Below are positions 50,056-59,776 of a DNA stretch of 64,000 bases, piece after piece. The number at the start of each line of letters is the position of its first letter. Position 1 is the first letter of the stretch. Both the position numbers and the translations under genes were made by a program. The DNA is from Ahaetulla prasina. Taxonomy: Eukaryota > Chordata > Lepidosauria > Squamata > Colubridae. The notes under the pieces were generated by a model, which saw only the letters and a list, made by a program, of their open reading frames with translations, was not told the origin of the DNA and did not search any database. The stretch covers positions 370,643,233 through 370,707,232 of the forward strand of contig NC_080539.1 of NCBI RefSeq assembly GCF_028640845.1, in the 5' to 3' direction.

Positions 50056-51339
50056 CTAAACGGTCCTCGAATCGTCTGCGAATTCCTCCATTAGGGCGTT
50101 TTGCAGGTTGCATCCGCTCGGTGGACGCCAGTCACCCCATTCCCAACGCCTGAACCAGTCTAGCCCCAGCAAGCTTGGCAAGGTTCCTCGACTAACGTGA
50201 TGGGCAGGGTCTTTTCGTATGTTCCATACTTGACCTCGACGGTCGTTGTCCTCGAACAGGGATGCGGTTGCCCTGGTAATCCTGCACCCGGAGCCGTTGT
50301 TTCTGTAGCTTGCGCTTATGCGATGTGCGGCAAGGCTTTCAAAAGTGTCCCAGGACATGATTGTGATAGCTGATCCTGTGTCTACTTCCAGTCGGCACGG
50401 CACGCCTTCAATTGTCGGGTTTGTGAAGATCTTTTCTTCGATGCGGTAGCTGCGTGGTCTATGGTAACAGTCATTCGGTTTGACTTCGCTCTTTCTTTCC
50501 TGGCCAATCGGGTCGCCTTGCCGATTTCGCGCTCTGATTGGCTGGTTTGAAATTCGGGAATGTGGGGTTTGCATCTCTGACTCAGAGCCGCTCTGATTGG
50601 CCGATTTGAATTTTCGGCGGGAAGGTTGGGGTGCTCGGCAGACTTGGGCCAGGTGCCCCTTTCTCTCACACCGCCGGCAAATGGCGTCCCTGAACTTACA
50701 TCTTTGGCGCTGATGTCGCCCCCCGCAACTTCCGCATTCCTCCGGGTCTTCCCTTGTCGATTTTCCGGTGTAGTGGACTTCTTCCTCCTCTTCGCTGGTT
50801 GACTCACGATAGGTTTCTTCGTGGTGGACTGTGCTCGGCTTTGCGCCCGCCATCGGCGTGAGTCGCTTTTGTAAGGTGTCTGCTGCATGGTTGGACATCT
50901 CATGGGCTCTGGCTTCGTCCAGAGCGTTTGCCAATGTCAGGTTGCTCTTGGCTAGCAACCGCCTCCTCAAACGGATGTCTCTGACCCCCCGTATAAGTTG
51001 TTCCAGCAGCTCTTCGTCCAGATCGCGGTACTCGCAATGCTTGGAGGCTTGTCTCAGGGCTGCCATGTAGTCGCTGATAGACTCGCCTTCTTGTTGCCTG
51101 CGCCCCAAACTCGTGCCGTCGACGTATTTGGGCGGGGCTGGTGCGAGTGATTCTTCAGGAGGGTCTGAAGGGTCTGCCACGACACGGAGTGTAGCGGTGT
51201 TGGCTCCGCCAGGGCTTCTGCGACGGCGATGACTGCGGACCCACAGTGGCTTATGAAGTAAGCCCGTTTGCGGTTGTCGGAGACTCCTGTAGCTCGTTTG
51301 CCTCCAGGAAACTTTCAAACGGGTCATATATATTCCCAT
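50056..51339 (-). CDS. Gypsy E2 gag-protease reading frame (427 codons)
   Basis: One open frame covers gag and protease. A CX2C...HX4C zinc-finger pair is visible: CGSCGGRHQRQRC and the canonical CRRCERKGHLAQVC (CX2CX4HX4C). Protease has LEVDTGSAITIMSW (DTGS) and later LLGLDWFRRW. The gag N-terminus lies in another frame upstream of 51339. There a base is missing compared with E1, so this start is the first in-frame Met and not the native one. RT continues in a different frame. Confidence 0.8.
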   Translation of the reverse strand: MGIYMTRLKVSWRQTSYRSLRQPQTGLLHKPLWVRSHRRRRSPGGANTATLRVVADPSDPPEESLAPAPPKYVDGTSLGRRQQEGESISDYMAALRQASKHCEYRDLDEELLEQLIRGVRDIRLRRRLLAKSNLTLANALDEARAHEMSNHAADTLQKRLTPMAGAKPSTVHHEETYRESTSEEEEEVHYTGKSTREDPEECGSCGGRHQRQRCKFRDAICRRCERKGHLAQVCRAPQPSRRKFKSANQSGSESEMQTPHSRISNQPIRARNRQGDPIGQERKSEVKPNDCYHRPRSYRIEEKIFTNPTIEGVPCRLEVDTGSAITIMSWDTFESLAAHRISASYRNNGSGCRITRATASLFEDNDRRGQVWNIRKDPAHHVSRGTLPSLLGLDWFRRWEWGDWRPPSGCNLQNALMEEFADDSRTV

Positions 51340-51479
51340 GTCTCCTGGGCAGGGTCAAACGGAGTGGTGGCGTGTAGCCGGTCATCGCTGCATTCGCTAT
51401 CACCTTGCTGGGTTTGATTCTCGTAGTGAGTTCAGCTCTGTTCTGGTGCTCTGCCTCAAGATCCCACCTTCGCCGCCAA

Positions 51480-51667
51480 TGTTAAGTTTGGGTATTGACG
51501 AGGCAGGAGACCAGGTTAGTGACAACAGCTCTTTAATATAGTGTGACCCAGCAAAACTCTGGAGAAAAACCTCTCCTTATATACACTTCAGCCTGAGGCT
51601 GCAACCAATCAGGAACGAGATATTTCCCGCCTAAAACTCCCGCCAAAACTTACAGTAATACATTACA
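51480..51667 (-). repeat. Gypsy E2 5' LTR
   Basis: 188 bases, differing from the E1 LTRs at one base that I can see (TTTGGG against TTCGGG). The candidate primer-binding site inside it reads TTGGCGGCGAAGGTGGGATC. Confidence 0.9.
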
Positions 51668-52052
51668 ATGGCCCTTTGGCATGTCGATCGATTTGGGAAG
51701 GGAGAATTAAAAAAGGCCGACTGAACAAATTGCTGCTCTGAAACTTTCCAAGTCGTGGTGAGCAAATTTCTCCCGGAACGGTTTGCGTGGGAATCAATGA
51801 GCAGCCTGTGAATTTTAAATGTAGAAACAGGAGGAAGGAGAGCTCCGTAGGACAGCTGGATTTTTTTTTTCTGGGTGGGGACAGCAAAAAATGTCACTTC
51901 CTGTCCAACCGGAAGTTGGCAAACGGGGGAGTTTCTGGCCTCTGGAGGACCTGTGGGGGGTGGAAAAGCCATTTTTGCCCTCCCCAGTCTCATAGAGAGG
52001 CTCTGGAGCCAGGTGAGGGAGAAAAACAGGCCTTCCCCAACACCCCCTAGGT

Positions 52053-52187
52053 TAGGGGTCTCCAACCTTGGTCCCTTTAAGACTTGTGGACTTCAACTCC
52101 CAAAGTTCCTCAGCCAGCAAAGCTGGCTGAGGGACTCTGGGAGTTGAAGTCCACAAGTCTTAAAGGGACCATGGTTGGAGACCCCTA
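52053..52187. mobile_element. palindromic foldback MITE (Y3 copy)
   Basis: Same insertion as 47769-47902, with the CCCTAGGT/CCCTAGGC flanks. Confidence 0.87.
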
Positions 52188-52367
52188 CCCTAGGCCCTCT
52201 GGAGGCAGGAAACAGCCTGTTTCCCAATTTCTAGTGAGCCCCAAACGCCCAAAAATCAGCTGGCCAGCGCACACATGAACACTGGAGCTGAGCTTGCGTG
52301 CCTACTGATATGGCTACGCGTGCCGCATGTGGCGTGCGTGCTATAGGTTCGCCATCATGGCCCTATG

Positions 52368-52687
52368 CAATGGTGGGATTCAAATAATTTAACAACCGGT
52401 TCTCTGCCCTAATGATTGGCTAGGTGGGTGTGGGCATAGCCAGGGGGTGTGACAGGCAGCACTCGGCCTCCTGCACCCCCTGGGAGCAAAAACGGACTAC
52501 GGGGTGGGGGTGGGGGCGCCGCACCCCACCCCACCCCCTGTGCCCTGTTTTGGGCCTAGTAGGCCTCCCTGCACTTACCTGGGAGCCAAAAAGAGGGCAC
52601 ATAGGGACTTCTGGAGGGGGCGGGGCCAGCCAGCAATTTAACAACACTTCGGCAGAAGTGGTGCGAACTGTGCGAATCCTACCACTG
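52368..52687. mobile_element. hAT-type element (Y3 copy)
   Basis: Same insertion as 48083-48403, with the same GCCCTATG/CCCCTATG flanks. Confidence 0.87.
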
Positions 52688-52709
52688 CCCCTATGAATGG
52701 TCCTTCCTG

Positions 52710-52979
52710 GATTATTATTATTATTTTTTTGTTTACATTTATATCCCGCCCTTCTCTGAAGACTCAGGGCGGCTTACAGTGGTATAAGGCAATAGTCTCA
52801 TTCTATTTGTATATTTTTACAAAGTCAACTTATTGCCCCCCCAACAATCTGGGTCCTCATTTTACCTACCTTATAAAGGATGGAAGGCTGAGTCAACCTT
52901 GGGCGGGGCTTGGACCTGCAGTAATTGCAGGCTACTGTGTTCTAATAACAGGCTCTAACAGCCTGAGCTATTCCGGCCC
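52710..52979 (-). mobile_element. Sauria-type SINE (Y3 copy)
   Basis: Same insertion as 48430-48694. It differs by a few bases, such as CTTCTCTGAAG against CTTCTCCGAAG. Confidence 0.87.
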
Positions 52980-53611
52980 AAGGTTGACTTTATTCACTGC
53001 TGTTGTGGCTTAAAACCCTGGTCTGTTTCTGAACAGGAGAGCAGAGGAGATAAAAGGGTCAATTGCAAACCCAGTTTAAATTACAACTGGGGGTATTTGC
53101 TAATTTGGCTGGACGGAATACACAGCTGAGCATTGCTAGCTAAAAAAAAGCGTTACAAGCGAAGCGTTAGCTTAGCTCATTAGCAAAGCAAATTAAGCTT
53201 AAGCTAAGCCTAAGCTGAACTAAGCTTAATTACCTAATTAAACTTAGCTAATGAGCTAAGATAATGAAACATAACGAGCTGGGAAAGCAGAGCCAAGTTA
53301 ACTAGGAACCACGGTCAAATACCAATATTATGGTTGGTCGCAAAATCAGCCAGATTTTTAGACTGGGTTTGACAGTTTTTGTCTACCTATCCTTCTCAAG
53401 GATTTGGGGTGGACAGATGCTGTTGTTTAATGGCACTGAATGTGTGGCACTAAATTATAGAGAAGATGAGAGAAGGCTGGCTCTGCTGGTATAGAAATGT
53501 CTAGAAAGCAGCACCTTCCACTGTAGCCAAGACTGCCTACCAATTAGAAGTCAATGGCTAGCAAAACAGAGATGGCAAAACATCATGAACAAATCATGTA
53601 AGGGATGAGGA

Positions 53612-53690
53612 GGAGGAGGAGGAGGAGGAGGAGAAGGAGAAGGAGAAGGAGAAGGAGAAGAAGAAGAAGAAGAAGAAGAAGAAGAAGAAG

Positions 53691-53720
<30 letters not shown>
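53612..53720. repeat. (GGA)n(GAA)n microsatellite
   Basis: GGA units change to GAAGGA and then to pure GAA units, about 109 bases. It borders a LINE-D fragment. The poly-Leu frame across it is an artefact. Confidence 0.95.
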
Positions 53721-53722
<2 letters not shown>

Positions 53723-54032
53723 GTTGTCGTTTAATAATATTAACGCTATTGTCATAGGATGTAAATTGTTTCAAGCAAAGCTGCCTTTTGCAATTGACCG
53801 ATGGGGATTTTGTCAATGCCAGTGGTATTCAAATGGTGCTCCAGATATTTTTGGGATTGCACCCAAGGTGCCCATCACTCTTGGTCCTATCTTTGCTTTT
53901 TTTGACACAGTCATTCTATTTCTATGTGTAGGTCTTTTTGTATTTTGTGAACTTTTCCATTACTTTCTCTTTTGCTGTCTCCACATATTGCCACATCCAC
54001 TACCCAGACTTTTTTTTTGTCTTTCTGATTGA
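53721..54032 (-). mobile_element. LINE-D fragment
   Basis: The sequence CTGCCTTTTGCAATTGACCG and TGGTGCTCCAGATATTTTTG encodes on the minus strand the end of a non-LTR polyprotein (IxxLGxxPKxLE ... QLQKAAL type block, degenerate). It is related to 54195-54440 and 58862-58950. Confidence 0.6.
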
Positions 54033-54158
54033 GTTTTGATCACGTGACTATGGGGATGCTGCAACAGTCGTAAGTCACTTTTTTCAGTGCCGGTCTAACT
54101 TCGAATGGTCACTAAATGGACTGTTGTAAGCCAACTACCTATATGTTCCTCATCCTTT
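54033..54158. mobile_element. TM MITE right half
   Basis: TTTTGATCACGTGACTATGG, GTCGTAAGTCACTTTTTTCA and CGAATGGTCACTAAATGGAC follow the TM map. The left half is missing. Confidence 0.7.
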
Positions 54159-54194
54159 CTAAATGATTAGAGCTGAACCTGTGTCTCTTGGTAA

Positions 54195-54440
54195 ATTATT
54201 ATTATTATTATGATGATGATGGTTGGTTGTACAGTCAGCCAGATGTTCAAACTGGATTTAGTGCTTTTATTCAACTCTGATATTCTTCCCAAGGACCTGG
54301 AAATAGACAGATGTGGATGTTTGAGGGTGTCGCAGGATGTCAGCTGTTCCACGTTAAGCTGCCTTTTGCAATTGACTGATGGGGGATTTGTCAATGCCGA
54401 CAGTATTCAAGTGGCACTCCAGATGTTTAGGAATAAATTA
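54195..54440 (-). mobile_element. LINE-D fragment with ATT tail
   Basis: The minus-strand frame 54394-54167 includes NCKRQLNVEQLTSCD and SRSLGRISELNKSTKSS. It ends in an ATT/ATC simple tail at 54195-54220. The clade is not assigned. Confidence 0.6.
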
Positions 54441-54604
54441 TTAGAACTTATTAGCTGCCAGCTGTCTCTAAGCATTGGGGTTGGTCTGGAGCCTCTTCCC
54501 TATATCCCCCACTCCCCACCTTCCTTGTGTGGGTGCTGAGTTTGGAATTTGGGGTGCTGGGAGCTGAGGAAGCCGACAAATCCATTCAGCTGTTTTGAGA
54601 ATAC

Positions 54605-54962
54605 AAGCAGCCCGTGACTTATTTATCTAGTGACTGTTCAAAGTTACAACAGCACTGAATAACGTGACCTAGGACGATTTTTCACATCACATCCCCATGA
54701 TCACGTGATCAGGATTCGGTCGCTTGGCAAATGACTCGTATTTATGACGGTCGCAGTGTCCTGCAGTCATGTGATCCCTTTTTGCGTTCTTCTGACCAGC
54801 GAAGCCAGACTTGCTTAACAACTGGGTTATTAACTCAATAACTGCAGTGATTCACTTAACAGCTGTAACAAGAAATGTCCTAAAATGGGGCAAAACTCAC
54901 TTTAAGTGAGACAACAGAGGGTCTGAACTCAGTTGTGGTCTTAAGTCGCGGACTCCCTATAG
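54605..54962. mobile_element. TM MITE, reverse relative to 28345
   Basis: Left CCCGTGACTTATTTATCTAG and right GTGGTCTTAAGTCGCGGACT ends. Inner motifs are CATGATCACGTGATC, CAGTCATGTGATCCC and AGTGATTCACTTAACAGCTG. Confidence 0.75.
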
Positions 54963-55039
54963 AACGTGAATCACCTTGAGCGTGGTTGATAAAATTGGTG
55001 CCCTTCTGAAATAGGCCTGTTAGTGGTTCAAGAAAGATA

Positions 55040-55215
55040 AGATTAGACTACAGATGAACAGAGTTGGAAGGGACCTTGTAGGTCATCTAGCTCAACCCCC
55101 CACCCCGCCCAAGCAGGAGATCCTACACCATTTCTGACAAATGGCAGTCCAGTCTCTTCTTGAAAGTCTCAAGTGATGAAGCTCCCACAAGATGTTGATA
55201 TGTTTCAAGCTAACT
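55040..55215 (-). mobile_element. CR1-type LINE 3' end fragment
   Basis: CAGAGTTGGAAGGGACCTTG, GGTCATCTAGCTCAACCCCC and TTTCTGACAAATGGCAGTCC are the antisense CR1 3' UTR and last coding part. It resembles the 21714 copy. Confidence 0.8.
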
Positions 55216-55309
55216 AGCACCGTTGCACCCAGTGCATATTGCAAGGCGGGGAGTGGGGAGGATTCGAACTGGCTTCCCCCTCCATATTACAAAACATATT
55301 ACAAAAATT

Positions 55310-55375
55310 TCTAGTAGGTTATGCCAGTTTTCTAGTAGGTTATGCCAGTTTTTCTAGTAGGTTATGCCAGTTTTT
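55310..55375. repeat. three tandem 20-bp units
   Basis: TTCTAGTAGGTTATGCCAGT is repeated three times in tandem beside the left end of the outer MITE at 55370. Confidence 0.85.
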
Positions 55376-55632
55376 CTCAACTTTAGCCATTTTTAAGACG
55401 TGTGGACTTCAACTCCCAGAATTCCCCAGCCAGCCATGGCATGGGTCTGCAAACTTGGCTCTTTTAAGACTCGTGGACTTCAACTCCCAGAGTTCCTCAG
55501 CCAGCTTTGCTGGCTGAGGAACTCTGGGAGTTGAAGTCCACGAGTCTTAAAAGAGCCAAGTTTGCAGACCCCTGAGCCATGGGAACTGACGTCCACATGC
55601 CTTAAAAATAGCTAAGGTTGAGAAACACTGAT
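55370..55632. mobile_element. outer palindromic MITE carrying another MITE in its centre
   Basis: Outer arms 55370-55439 (CAGTTTTTCTCAACTTTAGC...) and 55583-55632 (...GCTAAGGTTGAGAAACACTG) are inverted. The related MITE at 55440-55574 sits at the hairpin turn. Confidence 0.8.
55440..55574. mobile_element. palindromic foldback MITE, inner copy
   Basis: CATGGGTCTGCAAACTTGGC...GCCAAGTTTGCAGACCCCTG form two nearly perfect arms. The perfect 8-bp duplication AGCCATGG lies at 55432-55439 and 55575-55582, supporting hAT-type mobilisation. Confidence 0.92.
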
Positions 55633-55790
55633 TTAACCAGAAATGTCGAGTTCAGAAACGCTCCTTTCTCCCAGACATTACATAAAATTGGGGTTACGAT
55701 AGATTGGAAGACCCAAGAATGTTCGTTTGTATTTAAAAAAAAAAATTAAAATGGTGGCTAAAACTCTATGATCACAGAGAAGCAACTCTA
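55627..55790. repeat. direct repeat copy 1
   Basis: ACTGATTTAACCAGAAATGT through GATCACAGAGAAGCAACTCT occurs again at 56550-56707 with very few differences. Both copies are in the same orientation, about 923 bases apart. Confidence 0.92.
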
Positions 55791-55944
55791 TGATCACAGG
55801 CCTGGTCTTTTTGTTTTTTTTACGTGAGATATGTTACCACGGGCCTCCATTTTGACTTTTTTGCCCCCAGTTGCAGGTTAAGAGACAAACACAAGAAAGT
55901 GGTTTTGAACAAGGGACCGGACAGCCATTTGTTGGGAATGGCAT

Positions 55945-56166
55945 GGAGTTTTTTTGCTTGAGCAGGGGGGTTGGTCTAGAACTGGACTCTCCAATCTTGG
56001 TAACTTTAAGCCTGGCGGACTTCAACTCCCAGAATTCCGCAGCCAGCTTTGCTTTGCTTTGCTGGCTGGGGAATTCTGGGAGTTGAAGTCCGCCAGGCTT
56101 AAAGTTGCCAAGGTTGGAGACCCCTGGTCTAGAAGACCTCCAAGGCCCCTTCCAACTCTGTTATTC
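55945..56166 (+). mobile_element. CR1-type LINE 3' end split by a palindromic MITE
   Basis: GCAGGGGGGTTGGTCTAGAA, then (after the MITE) GACCTCCAAGGCCCCTTCCA and CTCTGTTATTCTT form one CR1 3' end with a very short tail. Confidence 0.83.
55982..56126. mobile_element. palindromic foldback MITE inside CR1
   Basis: CTGGACTCTCCAATCTTGGT...TTGGAGACCCCTG with inverted arms of about 65 bases and a short TTTGC repeat at the turn. The perfect 8-bp duplication GTCTAGAA lies at 55974-55981 and 56127-56134. Confidence 0.92.
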
Positions 56167-56549
56167 TTGGACGATGTCAATCTTGGTTTAAAAAACAAAA
56201 AAAAGAACCGAAAAAGATGTTTTTTGAAGGCTGGGAAAAAGAATCAAGCTTTGCATCGTTTTTTTTTTTGAACCCTCTCTTACCTGCAAAATTGGCTGTT
56301 TTATATATATTTTTAAAGCCAGTGTCTTTCTGTTTCTTAACAACGGCTGACTGTGTTGCAAATAGCAAATGAAACAGCTACGGAAAAACTCCTGGCGGTT
56401 TTATTTACCTCTTTGTGCAAGCTATTGTTAAAAGAAAAATAGCAGGGCTGGGAGGTACCGGATTCTCTGGTCTGTCGGTGGCTCAGCCGACGGATACAAA
56501 ATGCAGAATAAAAACCAGCCCCCATAGCGGTACAGCCCCCATAGCGGTA
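56167..56549. other. unassigned interval
   Basis: Mixed DNA with A-runs and T-runs. The end holds two tandem copies of CCCCCATAGCGGTACA at 56518-56545. No gene is recognised. Confidence 0.4.
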
Positions 56550-56707
56550 CACTGATTTAACCAGAAATGTCGAGTTCAGAAACGCTCCTTTCTCCCAGAC
56601 ATTACATAAAATTGGGGTTACGATAGATTGGAAGACCCAAGAATGTTTGTTTGTATTAAAGTCAAAATGGTGGCTAAAACTCTATGATCACAGAGAAGCA
56701 ACTCTAT
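56550..56707. repeat. direct repeat copy 2
   Basis: Second copy of 55627-55790. The end is cut by a TM MITE that starts at the TATGAGTCCTCGAC junction. Confidence 0.92.
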
Positions 56708-57032
56708 GAGTCCTCGACTTACGACCACAACCGAGCCCCCAAATTTCTCTTGCGAAGTGACACATTCGTCTTGTTGAGTTTTGCCCCATTTTAAAGACCT
56801 TCCTTGCAAACAGGTGTGAAGTGAAACTTGGTCACATGTCGTTAAGGGGATCTTTGCTGGTCAGAAGGTCGCAAGAAGGGATCACGCATGACCCCGGGAC
56901 ACTGCAACTGTCATAAATGTGAGACGGATGCCAAGGGTCTGAATTTGGATCATGTGACCATGGGATGCTGAAAGGGTCATGCAAGTGAAAAATGGTCACA
57001 AATCACTTTTATAGTGCTGTTGTAACCATCTT
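56708..57032. mobile_element. TM MITE, right end incomplete
   Basis: GAGTCCTCGACTTACGACCA, AAGGGATCACGCATGACCCC and GGATCATGTGACCATGGGAT follow the TM map. The last 60 bases with the right terminus are missing. Confidence 0.78.
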
Positions 57033-57067
57033 CACAAGTAAACTGTTCTCACTCTTACAGAGATCAC

Positions 57068-57775
57068 GCCATCAGGAGCTTTTCCTTCCTTCCTCCCTCC
57101 TCCCTCCCTCCCTTTCTTCCTTCCTTCCTTCCTTCCCTCCTTCCTTTCTCCCTCTCTTGCCCTCCCTCCCTCTCTTCCTCCCTCAGCGTTCCTCCCTCCC
57201 TCGTCCTCTCTTCCTCGCTTCCCTTCCCATCCTCCCTTCCTCACCCTCCCTCCCTCCCTCTCTTCCTCATCCTTCCTTCCTCCTCCTCCCTCTCTTCCTC
57301 CCTCACCCTTCCTCCCTCCTCCATCCCACCCACCCTCCCTTCCTCCTTCTTCCTCCTCTCTTCCTCCCTCCCTTACCTCCCTCCCTCCTCCCTCCCTCTC
57401 TTCCTCTCCCTCCTTCCTTCCTTCCTCCCTTCCTCCCTTTCCTTCCCTTCCCTTCCCTCCCTCACCTTTTCTCCCTCCTTCCTTCCGCCCTCTCTCCCTC
57501 CCTCTCTCCCTCCTTCCTCCCTTCTTCCCTCTCTCCTTTCTCCCCCTTCCTCTCTCCCTCCCTCTCTCCTTCCTTCCTTCCTCATGTCCCTCCCTCTCTT
57601 TCTCCCTCTCCCTCCCTCCCTCTCTTCCTCTCCCTCCCTCCTTCTCTCCCTCCCTCCCCTTCCCTCCCTCCCTCTCTTCCTTCCTCTTCCTCCCTCCCTC
57701 TTCCTCCTTCTTTCCCTCCTTCCTTCCTTCCTCCCTCCTTCCCTCCCTCCTTCCTTCTTTCCTTCCCCAAAGTCA
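57068..57775. repeat. 710-bp CCTT/CCTC polypyrimidine tract
   Basis: Nearly pure C/T on the top strand, built of CCTT, CCCT and CTCC units with no fixed higher-order period. The Pro/Leu/Ser-rich plus-strand frame and the Gly/Arg/Glu-rich minus-strand frames are artefacts. Confidence 0.93.
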
Positions 57776-58243
57776 ACCACGTTGCTTTCATGGCAAAGGA
57801 CTAGAACAGAATTCACTGAAAACTCCTGTTTCCTTGCCTGGTGCCTTACACTTATACCCCTTATTTTTCTTCCTGTGTAACCACGACAGGACTTTTATGA
57901 TCAGCATTTCTACAACTTAAGATTTATTTTCATTTCTCACCGCTGTGTAGAATGTCAAAACATCATTTCCAAAGTCTTGGGTTTATTTTAATTTCCCTCT
58001 GCTCCTCGTCTTTTTCCAGGTTCCCACACATCGTTGAAAATTTTTTCTATTTCTATTTTCAGTCTCTGTCATTCTAAGTGAACATTTATCCATAATCTCT
58101 GTTCGGTACTGTCTGAGCTGTAATAATCACAATAAAAGCACTTCTAAAAATATACTTCTTCAATATGCAGCGAAAGGGACAATTTTTTATTTGAAGGACG
58201 AAATTAACATCGTTACTTGATACCTAGAAAACCCAGGGAAAAC
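57776..58243. other. apparently single-copy interval
   Basis: AT-rich DNA of about 470 bases between the tract and an LTR. No domain-bearing frame or repeat family is recognised. Confidence 0.35.
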
Positions 58244-58856
58244 TGTTGTGACTCCAGCCCCGCCCCCGGGCCTGGCCCCCTGCCAGAGAGTGACTCAGAG
58301 AGTGAGGGGGAAGGGCCGTCAGGGCTCCCCTCCGCAGGCCCTGCCTCTCTGGCTCAGCTCCAGGAGCCAGAGGCAGGCTGGGTGGAGGAGGTGACGAGGC
58401 CTCTGTCTCCTGTATCTCCCCCCGCCCAGGCAACGCTTCCAGACCCAGCTGTGGACAATCAGTCCTGGTTAGATCCCAGGTTTCGTAGACAAGAGAGGCG
58501 GGAACAACAAAAAGGGGGTGGGGCAGGCCTAGAGAGTGCTGAGTCACGGAGCCACACCCCACAGGGTATAAAAGCAGGAGGGGCTGCTCTACTACTTCGT
58601 GACGGACAAAACGAACTGACTGGAGAAAACTTGAGCTGAACTATTTGACTGAGCATTTGGCCTGAGTTGCTGTTTGTTCCTGACTTCCTGGTTGCTCCAG
58701 TAATGAGCTTCTGTGACGCCGGCATCAGGGAAGATAACCTTGGCAGACGATCGCTGGTTTGCTGCCAGAGCTGATAGCTGCCGTGGACTACATTGCTGGC
58801 TAATTGAGTCAGTTCGCGTGTTTCCCGGGCTGAGGTAGGGTGGGGGGGACAGAACA
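58244..58856 (+). mobile_element. LTR-A solo LTR, longest copy
   Basis: TGTTGTGACTCC...GGGACAGAACA, 613 bases. GAAAAC lies at both edges (58238-58243 and 58857-58862), a 6-bp match. U3 on the plus strand encodes LPESDSESEGEGPSGLPS and then LDPRFRRQERREQQK. The TATA box is at 58567-58573. No internal region follows. Confidence 0.9.
58567..58573 (+). promoter_or_regulatory. TATA box of LTR-A
   Basis: TATAAAA in the context CAGGGTATAAAAGCAGG, downstream of the conserved GAGTCACGGAGCCACACCCC block. That block is shared with LTR-B. Confidence 0.65.
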
Positions 58857-58861
58857 GAAAA

Positions 58862-58950
58862 CTATGTGGCAGGATGTCAGATGTTTCAAGCCAAGCTGCC
58901 TTTTGCAATTGACGGACAGTGATTAAGTGCAATCGACTGTTGGCAATTTT
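58862..58950 (-). mobile_element. short LINE-D fragment
   Basis: GGCAGGATGTCAGATGTTTC and CTGCCTTTTGCAATTGACGG match the LINE-D block at 54300-54380. Confidence 0.55.
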
Positions 58951-59212
58951 GTTCAAGTAATAAAAACAACTTCTATAAATACATTTTCCAATACGAAGTG
59001 GAATGTACATTTCTCACTTGAAGGAATAGTGTTACTATAAAAGCTGCTGGAAACTACAGGTAGTCCTCAACTTACAACCACCATTCAGCCCAACATTTCT
59101 GTTGTTAAATGAGACATTTGTGAAGTGAATTTTGCCCCAGCTTAGGACCTTTCTTGCCACAGTTGTTAAGTGAATCGCTGCGGTTGATAAGTTAGTCACC
59201 TGGTTGTTAAGT

Positions 59213-59776
59213 TGTCGTGTCCCACTCCTCCTCTGACGGCCGGGTCTGTAAAGTCTGTCTCAAGCGTGGCCACGAAGCCTCTGCAGCTTTGCCAAAGTCC
59301 TGTCAGAGTTCTCAGGGCAGGCAGGAATCCAAGGTGTGACTTCAGCAACCAGATTAGACTTTGCCTGACTCAAAGAATGCCAGAAAGCAGATCCTTTTGG
59401 GGTGTGGCTTCATGACTCAGCACTTATCCAGGCCTGCCCCTCCCTTCCTTTTGCTGACGTCGCCTCTCCATTCTCCGGAAGCGTGGATCTGTCCACCCTC
59501 CAGCTGCCGGCAATTCTAGCTCGTGAATGGCTTCATGCTCCTCATGCTCACACGCTGGGGGGGGGGTTTATTTGCTCAGTCTGTCCGGGCATGATGCCAG
59601 GACTGGGGGCTGGAGGCATGCCAGGCCCTTCGTCGTGCTCAGTCTGTCCGGAAATGGTGCCAGGACTGGGGGCTGGAGGCATGCCAGGCCATTCGTCTGC
59701 ACTATCAGTCTCTGGCTGAGATAACAGGAGATGAGAGAGGCCCAGCTGCGGAGAGCGGGGCGGGCGAGGCACAACA
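59213..59776 (-). mobile_element. LTR-B solo LTR inside the TM MITE
   Basis: TGTCGTGTCCCACTCC...GAGGCACAACA is flanked by a perfect 5-bp duplication TAAGT at 59208-59212 and 59777-59781. A small deletion near 59395 removes the TATA box. The MPGLGAGGMPG-type segment is tandemly duplicated at 59590-59690. Confidence 0.92.

Larger units (their letters stand above)
49253..51667 (-). mobile_element. partial Gypsy element (copy E2): 5' LTR to RT
   Basis: It matches E1 from 44146 to 46532, so it has the 5' LTR (51480-51667), gag, protease and most of RT but nothing 3' of RT. It is followed by the ATGGC target sequence at 51668-51672. The left edge at 49253 is an abrupt join to flank Y2 with only two shared bases (CC). 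Confidence 0.92.
51668..53537. repeat. flank copy Y3
   Basis: It continues from E2 as the normal right flank and matches Y2 over its whole length, then passes into new sequence at TACCAATTAGAAG. It holds the palindromic MITE 52053-52187, the hAT element 52368-52687, the SINE 52710-52979 and the AGCTTA foldback. Confidence 0.9.

Noticed and set aside
56992..57880. Proline/serine/leucine-rich frame of 270 codons
   Set aside because: It lies wholly in the CCTT/CCTC tract.
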